Shown one piece after another: positions 11,301-21,745 of a stretch of DNA of 64,000 nucleotides. Positions within the stretch are counted from its first letter, which is position 1. Each line of letters starts with the position of its first letter. Under the pieces are notes generated by a model, which saw only the letters and a list, made by a program, of their open reading frames with translations, was not told the origin of the DNA and ran no database searches. Source of the stretch: Ornithodoros turicata (taxonomy: Eukaryota; Arthropoda; Arachnida; Ixodida; Argasidae). The stretch spans positions 101,463,962 through 101,527,961 of the forward strand of contig NC_088202.1 of the NCBI RefSeq assembly GCF_037126465.1, in the 5' to 3' direction. The position numbers and the translations under genes were made by a program.

Positions 11301-14300
11301 TTATAATTAAAAGGTTAATTAATGAAAGTTAATTAAGACATTGCCTTTGGACTTTGCTAATGCCCTGCTAGGGAGTGCCCTTCAGCATATGCTATATTGC
11401 AATTGATTTCATCTTGGAAAAAGTGTTATATATATTTTTCAAAAATCTGTTCACACTTAGCGTGGACACCCTGTATACTCTCCATTGTTGTAACGTACTC
11501 TTCAGCTACACAGCAAATTCATTTTACTTTGCATGTCATACATAGAGCGACAGCCTTCCTTCCGATATGAGGACAGCAGTGACATTCCTCAGAAAGTTCG
11601 ACACGGATGAAGATGGGGTGCTGACGGCCGATGAGTTGATGGCAGTCCCGGCTCTCAAGTTCTTTAGCTGGGACCAGCCGTTCGGATTACGACAAGGAAA
11701 AGGAACTAAAGGTACGTGCATAGTCATAGTCACTCATGGGACACAGCAGATCCTTGGCGGAAGTATCCTTCAAAGAATGACGAATGCCATCTGACGAAAT
11801 TTTATGCTTAAAGGGAGGCTCTGCACCAAAAACGTGTTGAAGTAACAGTGTAACGCCAATCCCTACTTATGATGTTTCACTGGACACCATTTCTCATCCC
11901 TAGATGGCACAGATAATTAGAAAAAGAATATTTTCCTTCGAGTGATTCGGCGTTCCTCCACGGAAGAGCGGTCCAGCATCACTGGGCTTCACCTCATCGG
12001 TATTCTTCGCGTGCGCCTTTCAGTTTTACAACAAAATCGAGGAAGCAGACGACTCGTCATCCATGTCCAAGAAGGAAACAAGTGCGTGCCCAAAACTAAT
12101 GGCGAATTCGCTTTGTCAAAATGCGGTAAAACGACCGAGCGCTCGGAAATTGCTACCATTTTGCCCGCGCTGCGTCACGTGACCGTTGCCACACGAACAT
12201 CAGTGCCAGGAATCTAGCCGTTTTAGACGCTTAGATCACGCTAGGGGCATCGCGGTCGCTCGTCCTCTGGTTTCGTCGTCTGCTAACCCACGTGAACTTC
12301 GACGTGCGGGCCGATGAGGGCCCTCGCCACCCTCGCAGATGTGAGGGCACCGGGTATAGTTGGGCAACCCGCTGCTCAGTTGTATCGATGCTGGACGAAA
12401 AACGTGCTAGCTGGCAAATTCCTGGCGTTCGGTAAGCGCCACGCGAATATACGAGATTGCTCCTCTTTGACCATGTGAACACGGCTGCTCGAGATCTGCC
12501 CGAAAAAGTTTCTTGGAAATGTCCACCCGGATTCGCCATAACTAAACAGCTGCACGAGACTATACCTGTGGCGTCGCGCAGCAGGTGGCCGCTCCTCAGA
12601 AACTCCTGGAGCCTCCAGGAGTTTCAGTTTCGATATGAGCTTCCCTCCTCTTTTGGCAGTATGAGAAAGCGTTGGTTGCATTTGAAAAGGAAATTTCGCA
12701 GGTAAGCTGGGGTTTCGTACATCATTATGATGATGCTGATACGGCTTATAACCATTTTTTCGAGACCTTTCTCAACATATATCAAGCTCACTTTCCCATG
12801 AAAAAATACGAGCCTCCCAATGGTAGTTACAGGCCTTGGATAACAAAAGATATCATAAAGCTTGTGCGTAAGAGAAACAAACTGTACAAAAAATTTTTGA
12901 TGCGAAGATGTACTGACAAATTATTAATATATAAACGTTTTCGGAATTATGTTACAAATGTACTGAGGCGTGCGAAGGCAAGGTATTATAGAGATTTATT
13001 TAATGCTAATATAAAGCATAATTCTAGGTTGTTTTGGAATAATTTGAATACTGTTCTAGGCAGGAAACCATAGGCCCTTGCACATGAACAAATTAATGTT
13101 GACAACAAGGTACTTAAAAACGGAGACTTAGTAGAGCACTTCAATACGTACTTTATAAATGCATGTGGTACCGATCATGAGGAAATACCTGAGGGCTTTG
13201 ATGTTACGTCGCGAGTAAATGTAAGAAGGACGATGTGCTTAAACCCTGTTGATGAAAATGAAATGCGTTCTGTATTCCTAACATTAAATAATACAAGGAG
13301 TTTAGATATATATATATAACATGCAGATAATCCCCGCGAAGAGAGTTCTCGGCTACATACTTGGTCCTCTTACATATATAATTAATCAATGCTTCTTAAC
13401 TGGACATTTTCCAAAAAAGCTTCAAGTAGCCAAAGTGTCTGTTATCTTTAAAGGTGGAGATGGAAACGAGGTTTCAAATTATAGACTGGTATCGGTACTA
13501 CCGGTATTCTCAAAATACTTCGAGAAGGTTATGCAGAATCGGTTATTATCGTTTTTAAATTCTCATTCTATTCTCACGGACGCTCAATTCGGTTTTAGAA
13601 AACAACGTTCTACGGAATTAGCCTTGTTGAAGCAAGAACAAATTATATTAGATAATTTTGAACACAAACGCCTTACACTTGGCATTTTCTTGGACCTTTC
13701 CAAGGCCTTTGATTCCCTGAAGCATAAAATATTGGAGCACAAGTTAAGCTGCTATGGTGTTAGAGGGGTTCCACTTTCACTATTTTGTTCATATTTAAAC
13801 AACCGGTATCAGCGCGTGGTCATAAACGACATAACGTCTGGACCAAAGAAAATTAAGTGTGGGGTGCCGCAGGGGAGTATACTGGGGCCACTTCTTTTTA
13901 ATGTTTACATAAATGATATCGTTAATATAGATTCGAATAAGGACTTTATTATGTACGCGGATACACCAGTGTACTCCTCTCCGGCACTGATTGTGATGAT
14001 CTTATTAGGACTGCCAATGTACTGTTAGAGAAGATATCGTTCTGGACAAAAGTAAATTGTTTAAAAATTAACTCGCGGAAAACTAAGGCTGTGTTATTTA
14101 AGCCGAAAAACAAAACGACCGTCTTAACAGCTGAGATTAAAATTGGTAATGATACTATTGAATTGTGCAACGTATTTAAAACATTGGGTCTGACAATGAA
14201 AAAATGGCTAGGAAGCAAGCGAGTTGGTGAAGATGATGCATTGGGTGTGTATTTTTCAGACACGATGTCATGGTCATATCATGCAGAGCAAGTCAGATTG

Positions 14301-15035
14301 AAAATATCAAATGTCATTGGTGCTCTACACAGGAGTAGGTATCTACTCACACCAAGTACCATTAGGACCATCTACAGTACTTTAATACAGTCACAACTTA
14401 ATTACTGTCATTTGGTGTGGGAAAGGGGAAGCGACCTCAGTAGCCTTCTGGTTGCACAGAAAAAAATACTTCGTATATTAGATTCGCTTCCACACTGTCA
14501 CACTACGCAAGGAGTCTTTGAGAAATACAAGATGATTAACATTCGGAATTTGTATGACTACAGATTAGCTACATCGTACCGAACAGCAGTTAAAACAAAT
14601 AACGTTGCATCTCTTTCGTTCTTTAAACTTGTTTTCTCGGTTCCGTGTTACTGTCTCCGTCCTAGGAATAGATGGGTCCTTCCCAAACTCCGCACCAGTT
14701 ACGGCAGTCACACGCTGATGTATACAATACCAAAGCTTTTAAATGATATGGAAAAGATGAATATCGATGTTGTGTATGACAGTATTCAAACACTTTCTGA
14801 CGGAATTGTAATCTGCTATTAGTATGTCATTGGAAATGTGAATAATGTGCTTTTAGCGCACTTACTTTTCCCCTTACTATTATTATAAATATTATTATTA
14901 TATTATCGCTAGTCGCATAGCGTTTTGCCACTTTACCGCGGGGCTGTGCCCACAAGCCTATCGGTTTAGGCGGGCCTGTATTATGTGTATAGTTAATATA
15001 TTGCAGTAAAAAATTCCAATTCCAATTATTATTAC

Positions 15036-15105
<70 letters not shown>

Positions 15106-16186
15106 AGAATCGTGCGAGCGAGCTGGTTTACTGTAGAAAGAGGTAATATTTCCTTGAGTTCGAAGAACACACTATATTGTCGTTCCTCAGACTCAAGGAA
15201 TATGACCTCTCTCTATAATTCCATCATTGTTTAAAAAGCAGATTAAATAATTTTCTAACTGGATAGCTTTATAATCACGCTGTCACGCCTTTGTAGAGTG
15301 TTTGTCATTTATTGTGATAATTTGATAATTATGTAATTCAAATTTAGCTTATAGCTTACCTATACTGTTCGCGAGTAATCTCTCGTACTGGCTACATAGG
15401 ATACCCCATTTGGGAACAGTTCCTACAGAATTCTCCATCATGTGTATTTTCAACACATAATTTAGTCCTAAATGAAATCAATAAACTTAAAGAAAATTCT
15501 AGCGCCGACAAATCAGATGAAATGTTCCAGTAACAGCATAACAAAAACGTGTTTGGCGGGAGCTATTCAAGGCATTACAATGATGTTATGGTATGGCTAT
15601 CGAGAGTCTTAACGCAAATCATGACTGGAAACAGAGTTCTGTTTCCAACCGTATGCAATACCAAAAGAGCAGTATAATCGGGATTTATTCGTGATCTTCA
15701 CGCACGGTATATTTTCAACAGGGATACAAAGATATTAAAGCAATAGGTTTATAGGGTTCATCAAAGTCAGCAGCAATATAGACCCGTCCGTAACAGTTGT
15801 AGAGAAGAAGCAGCAAGAAGTTACAATGGGCACCGAAACCTACCAGGGTGCGCCAAGATGAGGAATGGAACATGACCCTCTGAAGCTATCGCATTTAAAC
15901 GCGTTTGGTATAGACACTGAATGGAGAGCGAAAACACGAAAGCAAGACCGGACAAGCCCATGTGTTGTTTTCGTGTTTTCGCTCTCCCGTTTTAGTAACT
16001 TTCCACCATGCGTGGAATGAAATGAACCTACCCATGGTGGAATACCCAAAGATGTGGCCCATTTTTATTTACACTATATTGTTCTCTCTCTCTCTCTCTT
16101 TGTTAGGGTGTAGAAACGGAAGATGTGATGCTGATTCCAACTTGCCCAACATCCTTGACGAGTTTGACGAGCGGATTGCTATGTGA
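5187..16186 (+). CDS. ETH: Ecdysis-triggering hormone (ETH) prepropeptide, three exons
   Basis: Proposed join: 5187-5330, 11546-11711, 16107-16186 (390 nt, 129 aa). The first 26 residues form a signal peptide (hydrophobic KLVLCLSVVALAL, then SDA). Next comes QFFSKTTNTIPRM-G-RR: the glycine gives C-terminal amidation, RR is a dibasic cleavage site, and the peptide matches the arthropod ETH pattern FFxK...PRx-amide. ETH is released from endocrine cells and drives the ecdysis motor programme through its G-protein-coupled receptor. Exon 2 encodes FDTDEDGVLTADEL, a textbook EF-hand loop; exon 3 adds a short acidic tail and the stop, with AATAAA 92 bp later. Phases agree at both junctions (0 and 1). 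Intron 1 needs a GC donor (CTG|GCAAGT). The alternative GT donor at 5335 gives phase 1, which does not fit the acceptors seen. Introns of 6.2 and 4.4 kb are mostly transposons. The exon 1 call is strong; joining exons 2-3 to it is inference from phase, strand and order. Confidence 0.75.
5402..5954. mobile_element. MITE family L, copy 1 (interrupted by a SINE)
   Basis: The ends are inverted repeats around TTRAAGGGGTTG. A second copy at 45814-46140 aligns through several blocks (start, CCCTCGAACA, CCCATTGG.AGCCG, GGTGCCCAT, TTTTACGTTT), which defines the family. No coding potential. It lies in ETH intron 1. Confidence 0.6.
5675..5803 (+). mobile_element. 5'-truncated Ruka-like SINE inside MITE L
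   Basis: Matches the 3' half of the 61198-61446 SINE from GGCACAGTTCCCTTAGAAG through the CACCACCACCAC tail. It is flanked by CGCATGACTTTCGG (5661-5674) and CGCATGACTCTCGG (5804-5817), a 13/14 target-site duplication. The other L copy near 46010 lacks the insert, an empty site. The tRNA-like head is missing, as expected for incomplete reverse transcription. Confidence 0.8.
5955..6344. repeat. Intronic DNA with CCCGGGAT-type repeats and an (AT)n microsatellite
   Basis: No gene seen. Diverged repeats of CCCGGGATTTC / ATCCTGGGATT occur at 6256-6320, followed by an AT dinucleotide run at about 6323-6344 that abuts the Penelope-like tail. Confidence 0.6.
6724..7275 (-). pseudogene. GIY-YIG endonuclease domain of the Penelope-like element
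   Basis: An intact frame of 183 codons. The core reads VIYLLHCTICQAQYIGQT, the GIY-YIG motif, followed by FRIRFNNHKS with the conserved Arg and the His-Lys pair. Upstream, YRRPRNLRDVLV and a cysteine-rich KPRCKICPL segment match the linker typical of the family. The apparent start lies in a GT repeat (VCVCV) where the frame was lost relative to the RT, so this is a fragment of a longer polyprotein. Confidence 0.8.
7403..8727 (-). pseudogene. Penelope-like reverse transcriptase, frameshifted
   Basis: Two frames make one RT. 8239-8727 carries the N-terminal part (VIKPADKGGAIVVMD; GRFYLLPKIHKPGNPGRPI). 7403-8242 carries motif A (VTLDVASLYTNIPH), NGTAMGTKMAPNYANIFMG and motif C. They are joined across a run of about ten G on the + strand (near 8260), where one frame has slipped. 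Motif C is RYIDGIF: the second catalytic Asp is Gly (codon 7859-7861, GGC where GAC/GAT is expected), which should abolish polymerisation. A stop near 7400 separates it from the endonuclease. Confidence 0.85.
8757..8791. repeat. 35-bp perfect palindrome
   Basis: CCCTGTGTTCAGGGGGT, a single C, then its exact reverse complement. It sits exactly at the junction between the 5' edge of the Penelope-like element and the C-family MITE arm. Confidence 0.9.
8792..9191. mobile_element. Terminal arm of MITE family C, copy 1 (left part missing)
   Basis: About 400 bp nearly identical to 11060-11473, sharing GGCGTTCCTTCACGAATTTT, TATCGAACGGATTTTTGTTC and the end GTGGACACCCTG followed by TA. The opposite end is absent; the arm is fused to the palindrome at 8757-8791. 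Confidence 0.75.
9192..9408. other. Unassigned intronic spacer between MITEs
   Basis: About 215 bp with no match elsewhere in the window that I can see and no convincing coding frame. Confidence 0.5.
9413..10303. mobile_element. Long-TIR foldback MITE family A, copy 1
   Basis: Starts CAGGGTGTTTC and ends GAAACACCCTG, flanked by TA. About 370-bp arms (9413-9786 and 9934-10303) are inverted copies of each other around a roughly 150-bp loop, so single strands fold into a long hairpin. A second copy with the loop inverted is at 32960-33855. No transposase; the TA target suggests mobilisation by a Tc1/mariner-type enzyme, by inference. Confidence 0.85.
10308..11473. mobile_element. Chimeric MITE: left end of family B fused to right end of family C
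   Basis: The first ~560 bp match the full-length family B element at 22369-23244. From about 10893 the sequence is C-family, ending GTGGACACCCTG-TA exactly as at 9191. Both ends keep CAGGGTGTCC-type termini flanked by TA, so the hybrid could have moved as one unit. It abuts MITE A with only TATA between them. Confidence 0.75.
11546..11711 (+). CDS. ETH: ETH exon 2: EF-hand-like segment
   Basis: Follows an acceptor CATACATAG and ends at the donor AAAG|GTACGT. Reading SDSLPSDMR..., it contains FDTDEDGVLTADEL, with Asp at positions 1, 3 and 5, Gly at 6 and Glu at 12 of a canonical calcium-binding loop, then a hydrophobic/basic stretch. It starts in phase 0 and ends in phase 1, matching the flanking exons. 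Alternatively it could belong to a separate small EF-hand gene; the phase match and empty surroundings favour ETH. Confidence 0.6.
11712..12654. other. ETH intron 2, 5' part, no gene seen
   Basis: Unassigned intronic sequence. A 23-bp perfect palindrome (AACTCCTGGAG-C-CTCCAGGAGTT) lies at 12601-12623, just before the truncated 5' edge of the LINE. Short frames on both strands carry no recognisable domain. Confidence 0.5.
12655..15019 (+). pseudogene. 5'-truncated non-LTR retrotransposon (CR1/Jockey-type RT), decayed
   Basis: Coding pieces in order: 12672-13073 (pre-RT region, PWITKDIIKLVRKRNKLYKKF), 13321-14028 (RT with SVIFKGG, QFGFRKQRST, GIFLDLSKAFDSL, GVPQGSILGPLLFNVYIND) and 14091-14822 (RT thumb and C-terminal region, LNYCHLVWERG). 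The endonuclease is missing, so the copy is 5' truncated. Damage: a stop at about 13071, a frame change in an AT run near 13315, and a frame change near 13980 at the active site, which reads YADT instead of YADD. The 3' UTR ends ATTCCAATTCCAATT and runs into an (ATT)n tail. Same strand as ETH, in intron 2. Confidence 0.85.
15026..15105. repeat. (ATT)n microsatellite at the LINE 3' tail
   Basis: About 26 units of ATT with one ACT variant, directly after the LINE 3' UTR, so probably grown from its reverse-transcribed tail. Confidence 0.9.
15111..16106. other. ETH intron 2, 3' part
   Basis: No gene seen. It contains a hairpin with 19-bp arms (GGAGAGCGAAAACACGAAA / reverse complement, 15923-15987) and ends in a long CT run and TTGTTAG, a strong polypyrimidine tract and acceptor for ETH exon 3. 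Confidence 0.55.
16107..16186 (+). CDS. ETH: ETH exon 3: terminal coding exon
   Basis: Starts after (CT)n-TTTGTTAG. The split glycine codon G|GG joins exon 2 in phase 1, then CRNGRCDADSNLPNILDEFD..., ending with TGA at 16184-16186. A short, acidic, cysteine-containing tail. Confidence 0.6.
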
Positions 16187-16277
16187 CGCAACGTCATGAT
16201 TATCCCGACGATTCTTCGCTGTGTTCCTATCTCACGTGATGGAAATAGAAACGGTTCACGTGACATGTTGAAAGCAC

Positions 16278-16283
16278 AATAAA
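16278..16283 (+). terminator. ETH: ETH poly(A) signal AATAAA
   Basis: The first canonical AATAAA after the exon 3 stop, 92 bp downstream, fitting a short 3' UTR. Confidence 0.6.
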
Positions 16284-16299
16284 GTTTTTACCAAACCCA

Positions 16300-17140
16300 C
16301 GGCAATGGGATGTCCCAATGATTATATTCAACTTTGTGCACGTACAGCGCCCGACGACAGCTCCCGGAGCAGGAAGTGGCATCATTTGAAGTATCACCCC
16401 TTGTTGAGCTGTGTCCACTAGCCATTTACACGAGGAATGTAAGAGGGAGGTGGGGTGCTGCACATAAACAGGTAAGATGTGCACCCCCCTGGGGAGATAG
16501 GGAATTACCTGATATAGAAATATATGAAAGCGTAGGCCCGAGCGATTATCTAAGACCACATAATAGTGAAGCCTATACGTACAACCGGCATCTTCAAAGA
16601 GGACCGACGACGTCTGGGGAAATGTATAGCTCCCAGCACTGCTCTCTCTCTCTGCAAAGGGCTCAGCAAATCCCTGCTCGACCAAGGTTTACGCTTCGAC
16701 TACGCTACGGTTGCGGCCACGCTGTGCTGCAATGCAGCGAGAAATCCACACCTGGTAATTAATCTCGACTGCCCCCCCCCCCCCCCCCACCACCACCACC
16801 ACCACTACACTCGCACACAGATCCACTCTACAGATCTCGCCCCATCGGTGTTCCATCCTTTCCCCAAGAAGAAAGAATGAACTTTCTGGTGTCTGCCTTT
16901 TTACTGATGACGACGTCATGCCGTTGTGACACGTTTTACTGAGAACCAAGCTTCACTTTTCCCTCTGGGATCCAAGTACTGAATAATTGTTGGTTGAAGT
17001 GTGTTGACATTGGCAGGGACTATGTTGGAAAATAACATTAGTACATTCGCATTGGTCACCTTCATTTGTGTCAGGCAGGTATCCGATATGAGGACACCAG
17101 ACAAAACGCTGTTTCAGGTCAAGCCGTCGCTCGTCATCTA
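16300..17140. other. Intergenic, poly-C and (CCA)n tract
   Basis: No gene recognised. A C run of about 17 and CCA repeats lie at 16772-16806. A segment near 16665-16755 after CTCTCTCTCTCTGCAAAG looks exon-like but has no recognised product. Confidence 0.5.
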
Positions 17141-20100
17141 CCCCATGTAGCCAAAGGTGGGATAATAAATCTCTAATCGACGTCTAAATTTGGACGACTG
17201 GCAGGCCTAGTAGATGTCTCTCAATAGCCTTAATGTCTAGGGGAGTTCCTCTAGCCTTCCTTTAGAATAGCTAAGGTTACGCCACCTAGATGTCTCAACT
17301 TGGACATCCAACGTCTACCGCTAGCGCAACTTTAGACCTTTTATACACCAGACTGAGGAGGCTCCTAGACCTGTACTAGCCCTTAATTAGCCATAATGTC
17401 TAGGATTATACCTTCATTAGTCTTTACTTAGACCACACCTAAAAGCTTCTCTGTATGTGTGTACTGTTTCAGGAATGTGTGTGTGTGAAAGTGACATGCA
17501 GTAGCTCACATATGAAGCACATTTTGACAAAACTTTATTTAAGTAAAGCTATTAAAACACCCCAAAAGTGACCAGCGTATGCACTTTACGATCGCGCAGC
17601 ATTGCGACAAGCCAATAATCGCACAAGCGCTTATCAACGGCTAGACAATGACTAGATAGTATAATGTATAATGTCCATAATATCACAACACATATTGTTG
17701 AACTTCTAGAAATATTATTGAATTATTAAACTCCTGATCAGGCTGACTCTGTAACTCCTCAAACGCAAAATATTAAGTTGAAATAATTTACGAAGAAATT
17801 CCAATAGATACTGAGCGCCCAAAAAGGCTGTCGAATGTACTACCCTTTGGTAAATGCCTGCATGCCATAATGCTTTCCAAGTGACATACAGAAAGGAATG
17901 GACTTGATAGTAACACCACTCATAACACCACAGTCCAATATTTGTCAGTTGAACATTGTTATGCTCAGCTGACAAATGTGACTAATGTAAATTAACTCTA
18001 TGAAAAAACGACACCAGGCAATCCTTATGGGTCATTCATTCGCCAAATGATTCGAACGTCCTGTTCGCACACCTTTCAACCTGACGAGACTGCCCGGAGC
18101 GCGACCGGGGAAAGGGAGGGACACATTAGTCTTCGGCATTTGAAATAGTACTGCCACTGTATTGCAATCCCTCTACGTTAAAAGTAGCCACTATAGGGTG
18201 GAGCTGTGAGGCGCTGTCGTTGTTCCGTCAACCGCAATTGCGAAGACGCACCATTTGTTTTCTTTATAAAGAACTGGGGGCGTAGGACCTTTGGACCATT
18301 CGGCGTACAATGACCCTGATGTAAACACCAGTCTGCAATTTGCTACCTAAATGCGCTGTGACGTCGGCACAGCAAGGTCCAAATTAATTCGTTTGCACTG
18401 TGCCTGTGGCGCTGTCCTCAAATTAGTAGCAGTATCGAAACAGCCTCAAGTCACACAACCGTTATTTACATGGCTTTCAGAAGCGTGAGCATTCATCATC
18501 GAGATGGGGATCGCTTACAAGAAACCACACGAAACAACACAAACTTGATTCAGCACTTACATGTCTTTGAAAGTGTACCGTTGATCGGCAACACACACGT
18601 CGTAATCAACAAAGCTTGGGGCACGTACCCGCAATGTGCAACTAAACGAATAACGACGACTAAATATTTTACTTCAAGCAGTCATCTCCTCGGCGATAAT
18701 GTTCTGTCTTTTCGTAGACTTGGGGACTCGTGATTTCCCGTCCAGTTTGCCTTTCTTGATCCAACGTCGGCGAGAACGAGTTCCATTACCAGCTCGCGAC
18801 GACTCCATCCATTGCCTGCCGCTTCGTACGGATTTGCATTTCAAAATACATTGCTAGAACTGCATGCCAGTGTGAAGGAGTCATCAAAATATGTAACATA
18901 CCGTTTGCACAGACAGCGGTTAGTAACAGTCACACCGCATTGCATCTTGCGATCTCCGTATCAGTGCTCACAATGCCTGCAAGAAGAGGTAAAAGCAGAA
19001 AGAAGAACGGGAATGCCTGTCATTCACAAAAGCATATCCGATACATCGTCTACTTACCTAAAAAATGTCTGAAATCCTGTAAACGGACCCGGGAATAGCT
19101 TCAGATTCGGAGCTAGCATCGAAGACAACCGCGAACTTCGACGTTCCACAACCGACAGATTAAACAGATTAAACCGCGGGCGACCGGCCTGAAACGCTTT
19201 CACGTACATGCAGTACAATGTTGCACAGATTGCAAAAACAACAGCTAGAAGTAAGAGCTTCAGTATGAAGTTACAACACCTGTACCATGAAGGAATTCCT
19301 CACAAACATTTGAAATCACGCGGACTTTTTCCAACGTGGCTCTCAGCGCAAAAACCGCGTGCAGTGCACAGACTTGCAAATTCAAAAGGAAAGGGTCACG
19401 TGGCGCTGTGCTGGTCGAAATAGAGGAGGAGGGGGTAAACTAGAGAGGAGAGTCGGGAGAGGCATGGAGTCAGAGAGCCGTTCGGCTTTTTTCTTCTGTT
19501 CTGTCGAAGCTCGGAAGCTCGCTTGAAGCCTCGGACTGTAGGAGGAAAGTTTGCTGGTTGTGGGCGGTTAACTTGAAAGGCATCCTTGACGATTGTAATT
19601 TCATCTGCAGTGCAGCTACACTATTATTTCATTGACCGCCTTCAGATGCTACTAGTGCATCGAAAGCTGTGGATGTGCTTGTGTAACACGCAGCAAATGC
19701 GTATGTGTTTTGTCTTCTTTCAGCTACCTCCTCCTTCTTCAAATAACGGAATGGTTTCAGGAGCTATGTGGTCTCCCTGGTTGGCACCTGCAGCTCCATT
19801 TCTTGTAAACGTCTGCGTAATTGCGAATACATGATTTGAACGTGCGACTCTCTGACATGAGCGTTATGATTATATCCTTCGGTCTCTCATGTGTACTTTG
19901 TGCTCACTGTTTATATTAAAAAATCTGGAGAGCACAAGAACGGCTCACAAGCTAATTACGTTGCGTATTGCTCCAAATGGTCTCCTCTTTCGTCTCCACT
20001 TCTTCTGCAGATACTTCGCTTTGTGGGAAAACATGTTTTTTCTTTGCGTATGCTTATGCAATGCTACCTGAACCACGTGCTTTCCTTAAAAAAATGCAAT

Positions 20101-21075
20101 GTTTCTTCTACAATTATTACGCGTCGCATTTCCGAGCTCCATGATGCAACTGGTTTTCCTGAGATCCCATGCGCGGGAGGGGGTGGGGAAGAGGGGGAGA
20201 GAGGGCTGCAAAAAATCGAGCTCATACACGGCTCTGGTCGAGCTTGTCTGCTAAATCCATCACCCGTAGGGGGGGGGGGGATTTATTGGCAGAAAAAATA
20301 TAAAGGGAATCGCCCGTGGGATCAGTAGTAGCTAGGAGGCACAAGTATAGCCAGACAGAGTAGAACAATTTCAACGTTAATTCAGAATACGAAATAGTAT
20401 CCGCATACGAAGGTATCTGAAAGTTCTTCTAGGGCTATGGAACAATCCACCATCCAAACGCTTTGCGGCAGACGCCCTGCAACGATTTCTGACAGACACA
20501 GGCTGGGCTCGACGTTGACTGTCACTCTTTGACTGTGACTACTCCAGTGTCCCAGTGACCACGTATTTCCCCCCATCCCCCACTGCACCCCCCCCCCTCT
20601 CACCGGCCTTGGCTGCAGCCTCAGCAAACGAATGCGGATCAGCAGGTCTTCGTAGCTCTCACCAACCTGGCAACCTTTTCGCGTATTTTACCTCTACATA
20701 TCCCCCCGCACACGCAAAAAAAGAAAAAAGAAAAGGCACGACATTGGGAGTCTTTAAGTGTGTCCCACAATTCATACGAGGTGCTATACGACGCGAAAGG
20801 GAGATTTTTAGCCTGGAACGCGTCGTTGGTGTCTCGTGAGCCATTTTTAGTACATGTCTAAATAACATCTAAAACTCTGGAGGTGTAGTACACTTCCAAA
20901 TTGAGATGTCTACCAAATGTATAACCCCGTAGAGGTCTAGTACACATCTAGATGCAGACATTCACTAAACATCGAACCCCGTAGAGGTCTAGTAGACGTC
21001 TACTTTTAGACCTAGCCCTAAAGTCTCAAGTTATTTCTGGGTTAGACGTCTATTATCCTACCATGTGCTACATGG
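17141..21075. mobile_element. 3.9-kb TIR element E, no recognised transposase
   Basis: The left end CCCCATGTAGCCAAAGGTGG matches in inverse the right end ...CTACCATGTGCTACATGGG, both flanked by TA. Subterminal blocks rich in TCTAG / AGACGTCTA occur inside both ends (17160-17460, 20870-21060). The 3.3-kb interior has short frames only. Whether the two ends bound one element or are two solo copies cannot be settled here. Confidence 0.55.
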
Positions 21076-21439
21076 GTATAATATACATATGTAAAGACAC
21101 GATGGGGACAATTTCTAGTGGGAATTACATAAAAACAAATATTGAGTAGCACACACACAAAAAGAATTAACCATGTATAGTATGCTTTTGTATAGAAGTG
21201 ATGGGGATATGATAAAGAAATAAATGGGAATGTGAGTCGCGAGCGACGAAGTTCAACTGGCTACTCCAGAACGCTTTGTATGGAGGTGTTTGCTGTGTAT
21301 CAGGCAGTTATGTGTAAGTTACTAAAAAAAGGAAATAAGGTACAGTTACGCTGCAAAAATAGTAACTGAGTTAGAGTTGCAATTACTCTTCTAGAAATGT
21401 AACTAGTTACAGCTACAGTTACTACTTAAAGTAACTTTT
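21076..21439. other. Intergenic with GTAAC/GTTAC-rich repeat
   Basis: No gene. From about 21300 to 21440 the sequence repeats AGTTAC/GTAACT motifs, similar in style to 51240-51910 and 52990-53100. Confidence 0.45.
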
Positions 21440-21745
21440 TACAAATAAAAAGTCTTGCGGCATATTGTCCTGTTTCAAACACAATTTCAGTAGAGCACCT
21501 TCGTGGGCGATGAAACCAACACGAGCTCGATATCTCTCGAGGAGAGGAAGGTGGCAATGGCATACAAGGTGGCGGAGAGAGGAAATCCATGTCGCACACC
21601 ACACGTCACCACGCGCACCACAAACGGAGACGATAGTCCACCAGCTACGGAAATGACACTTTTTGCGCTTTTATAAAGCACCTCGACAAACTGCACATAA
21701 GCATCTGCGAAACCATATGCCCTCAGTCCGGAAAATAAGTACATC
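21440..21745 (-). pseudogene. LINE reverse transcriptase fragment (L1/Tx1-like)
   Basis: The minus-strand frame reads FSGLRAYGFADAYVQFVEVL, then KSVISVAGGLSSPF and CGVRHGFPLSATLYAIA, the RT stretch that normally reads GVRQGCPLSPLLF. Only this part of the palm is left. It is cut at 21746 by the end of element D. The style resembles the L1/Tx1-like LINE at 35537-37010, but the two pieces do not overlap enough to prove the same family. Confidence 0.7.

Noticed and set aside
10930..11310. 126-codon frame in the C-family MITE
   Set aside because: Not kept in the other C copy at 8792-9191; repeat-derived.
16334..16880. Overlapping frames near 16.3-16.9 kb with an exon-like stretch after (CT)nGCAAAG
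   Set aside because: Frames on both strands, no recognised domain, ending in poly-C/(CCA)n low-complexity sequence; not enough for a gene call.
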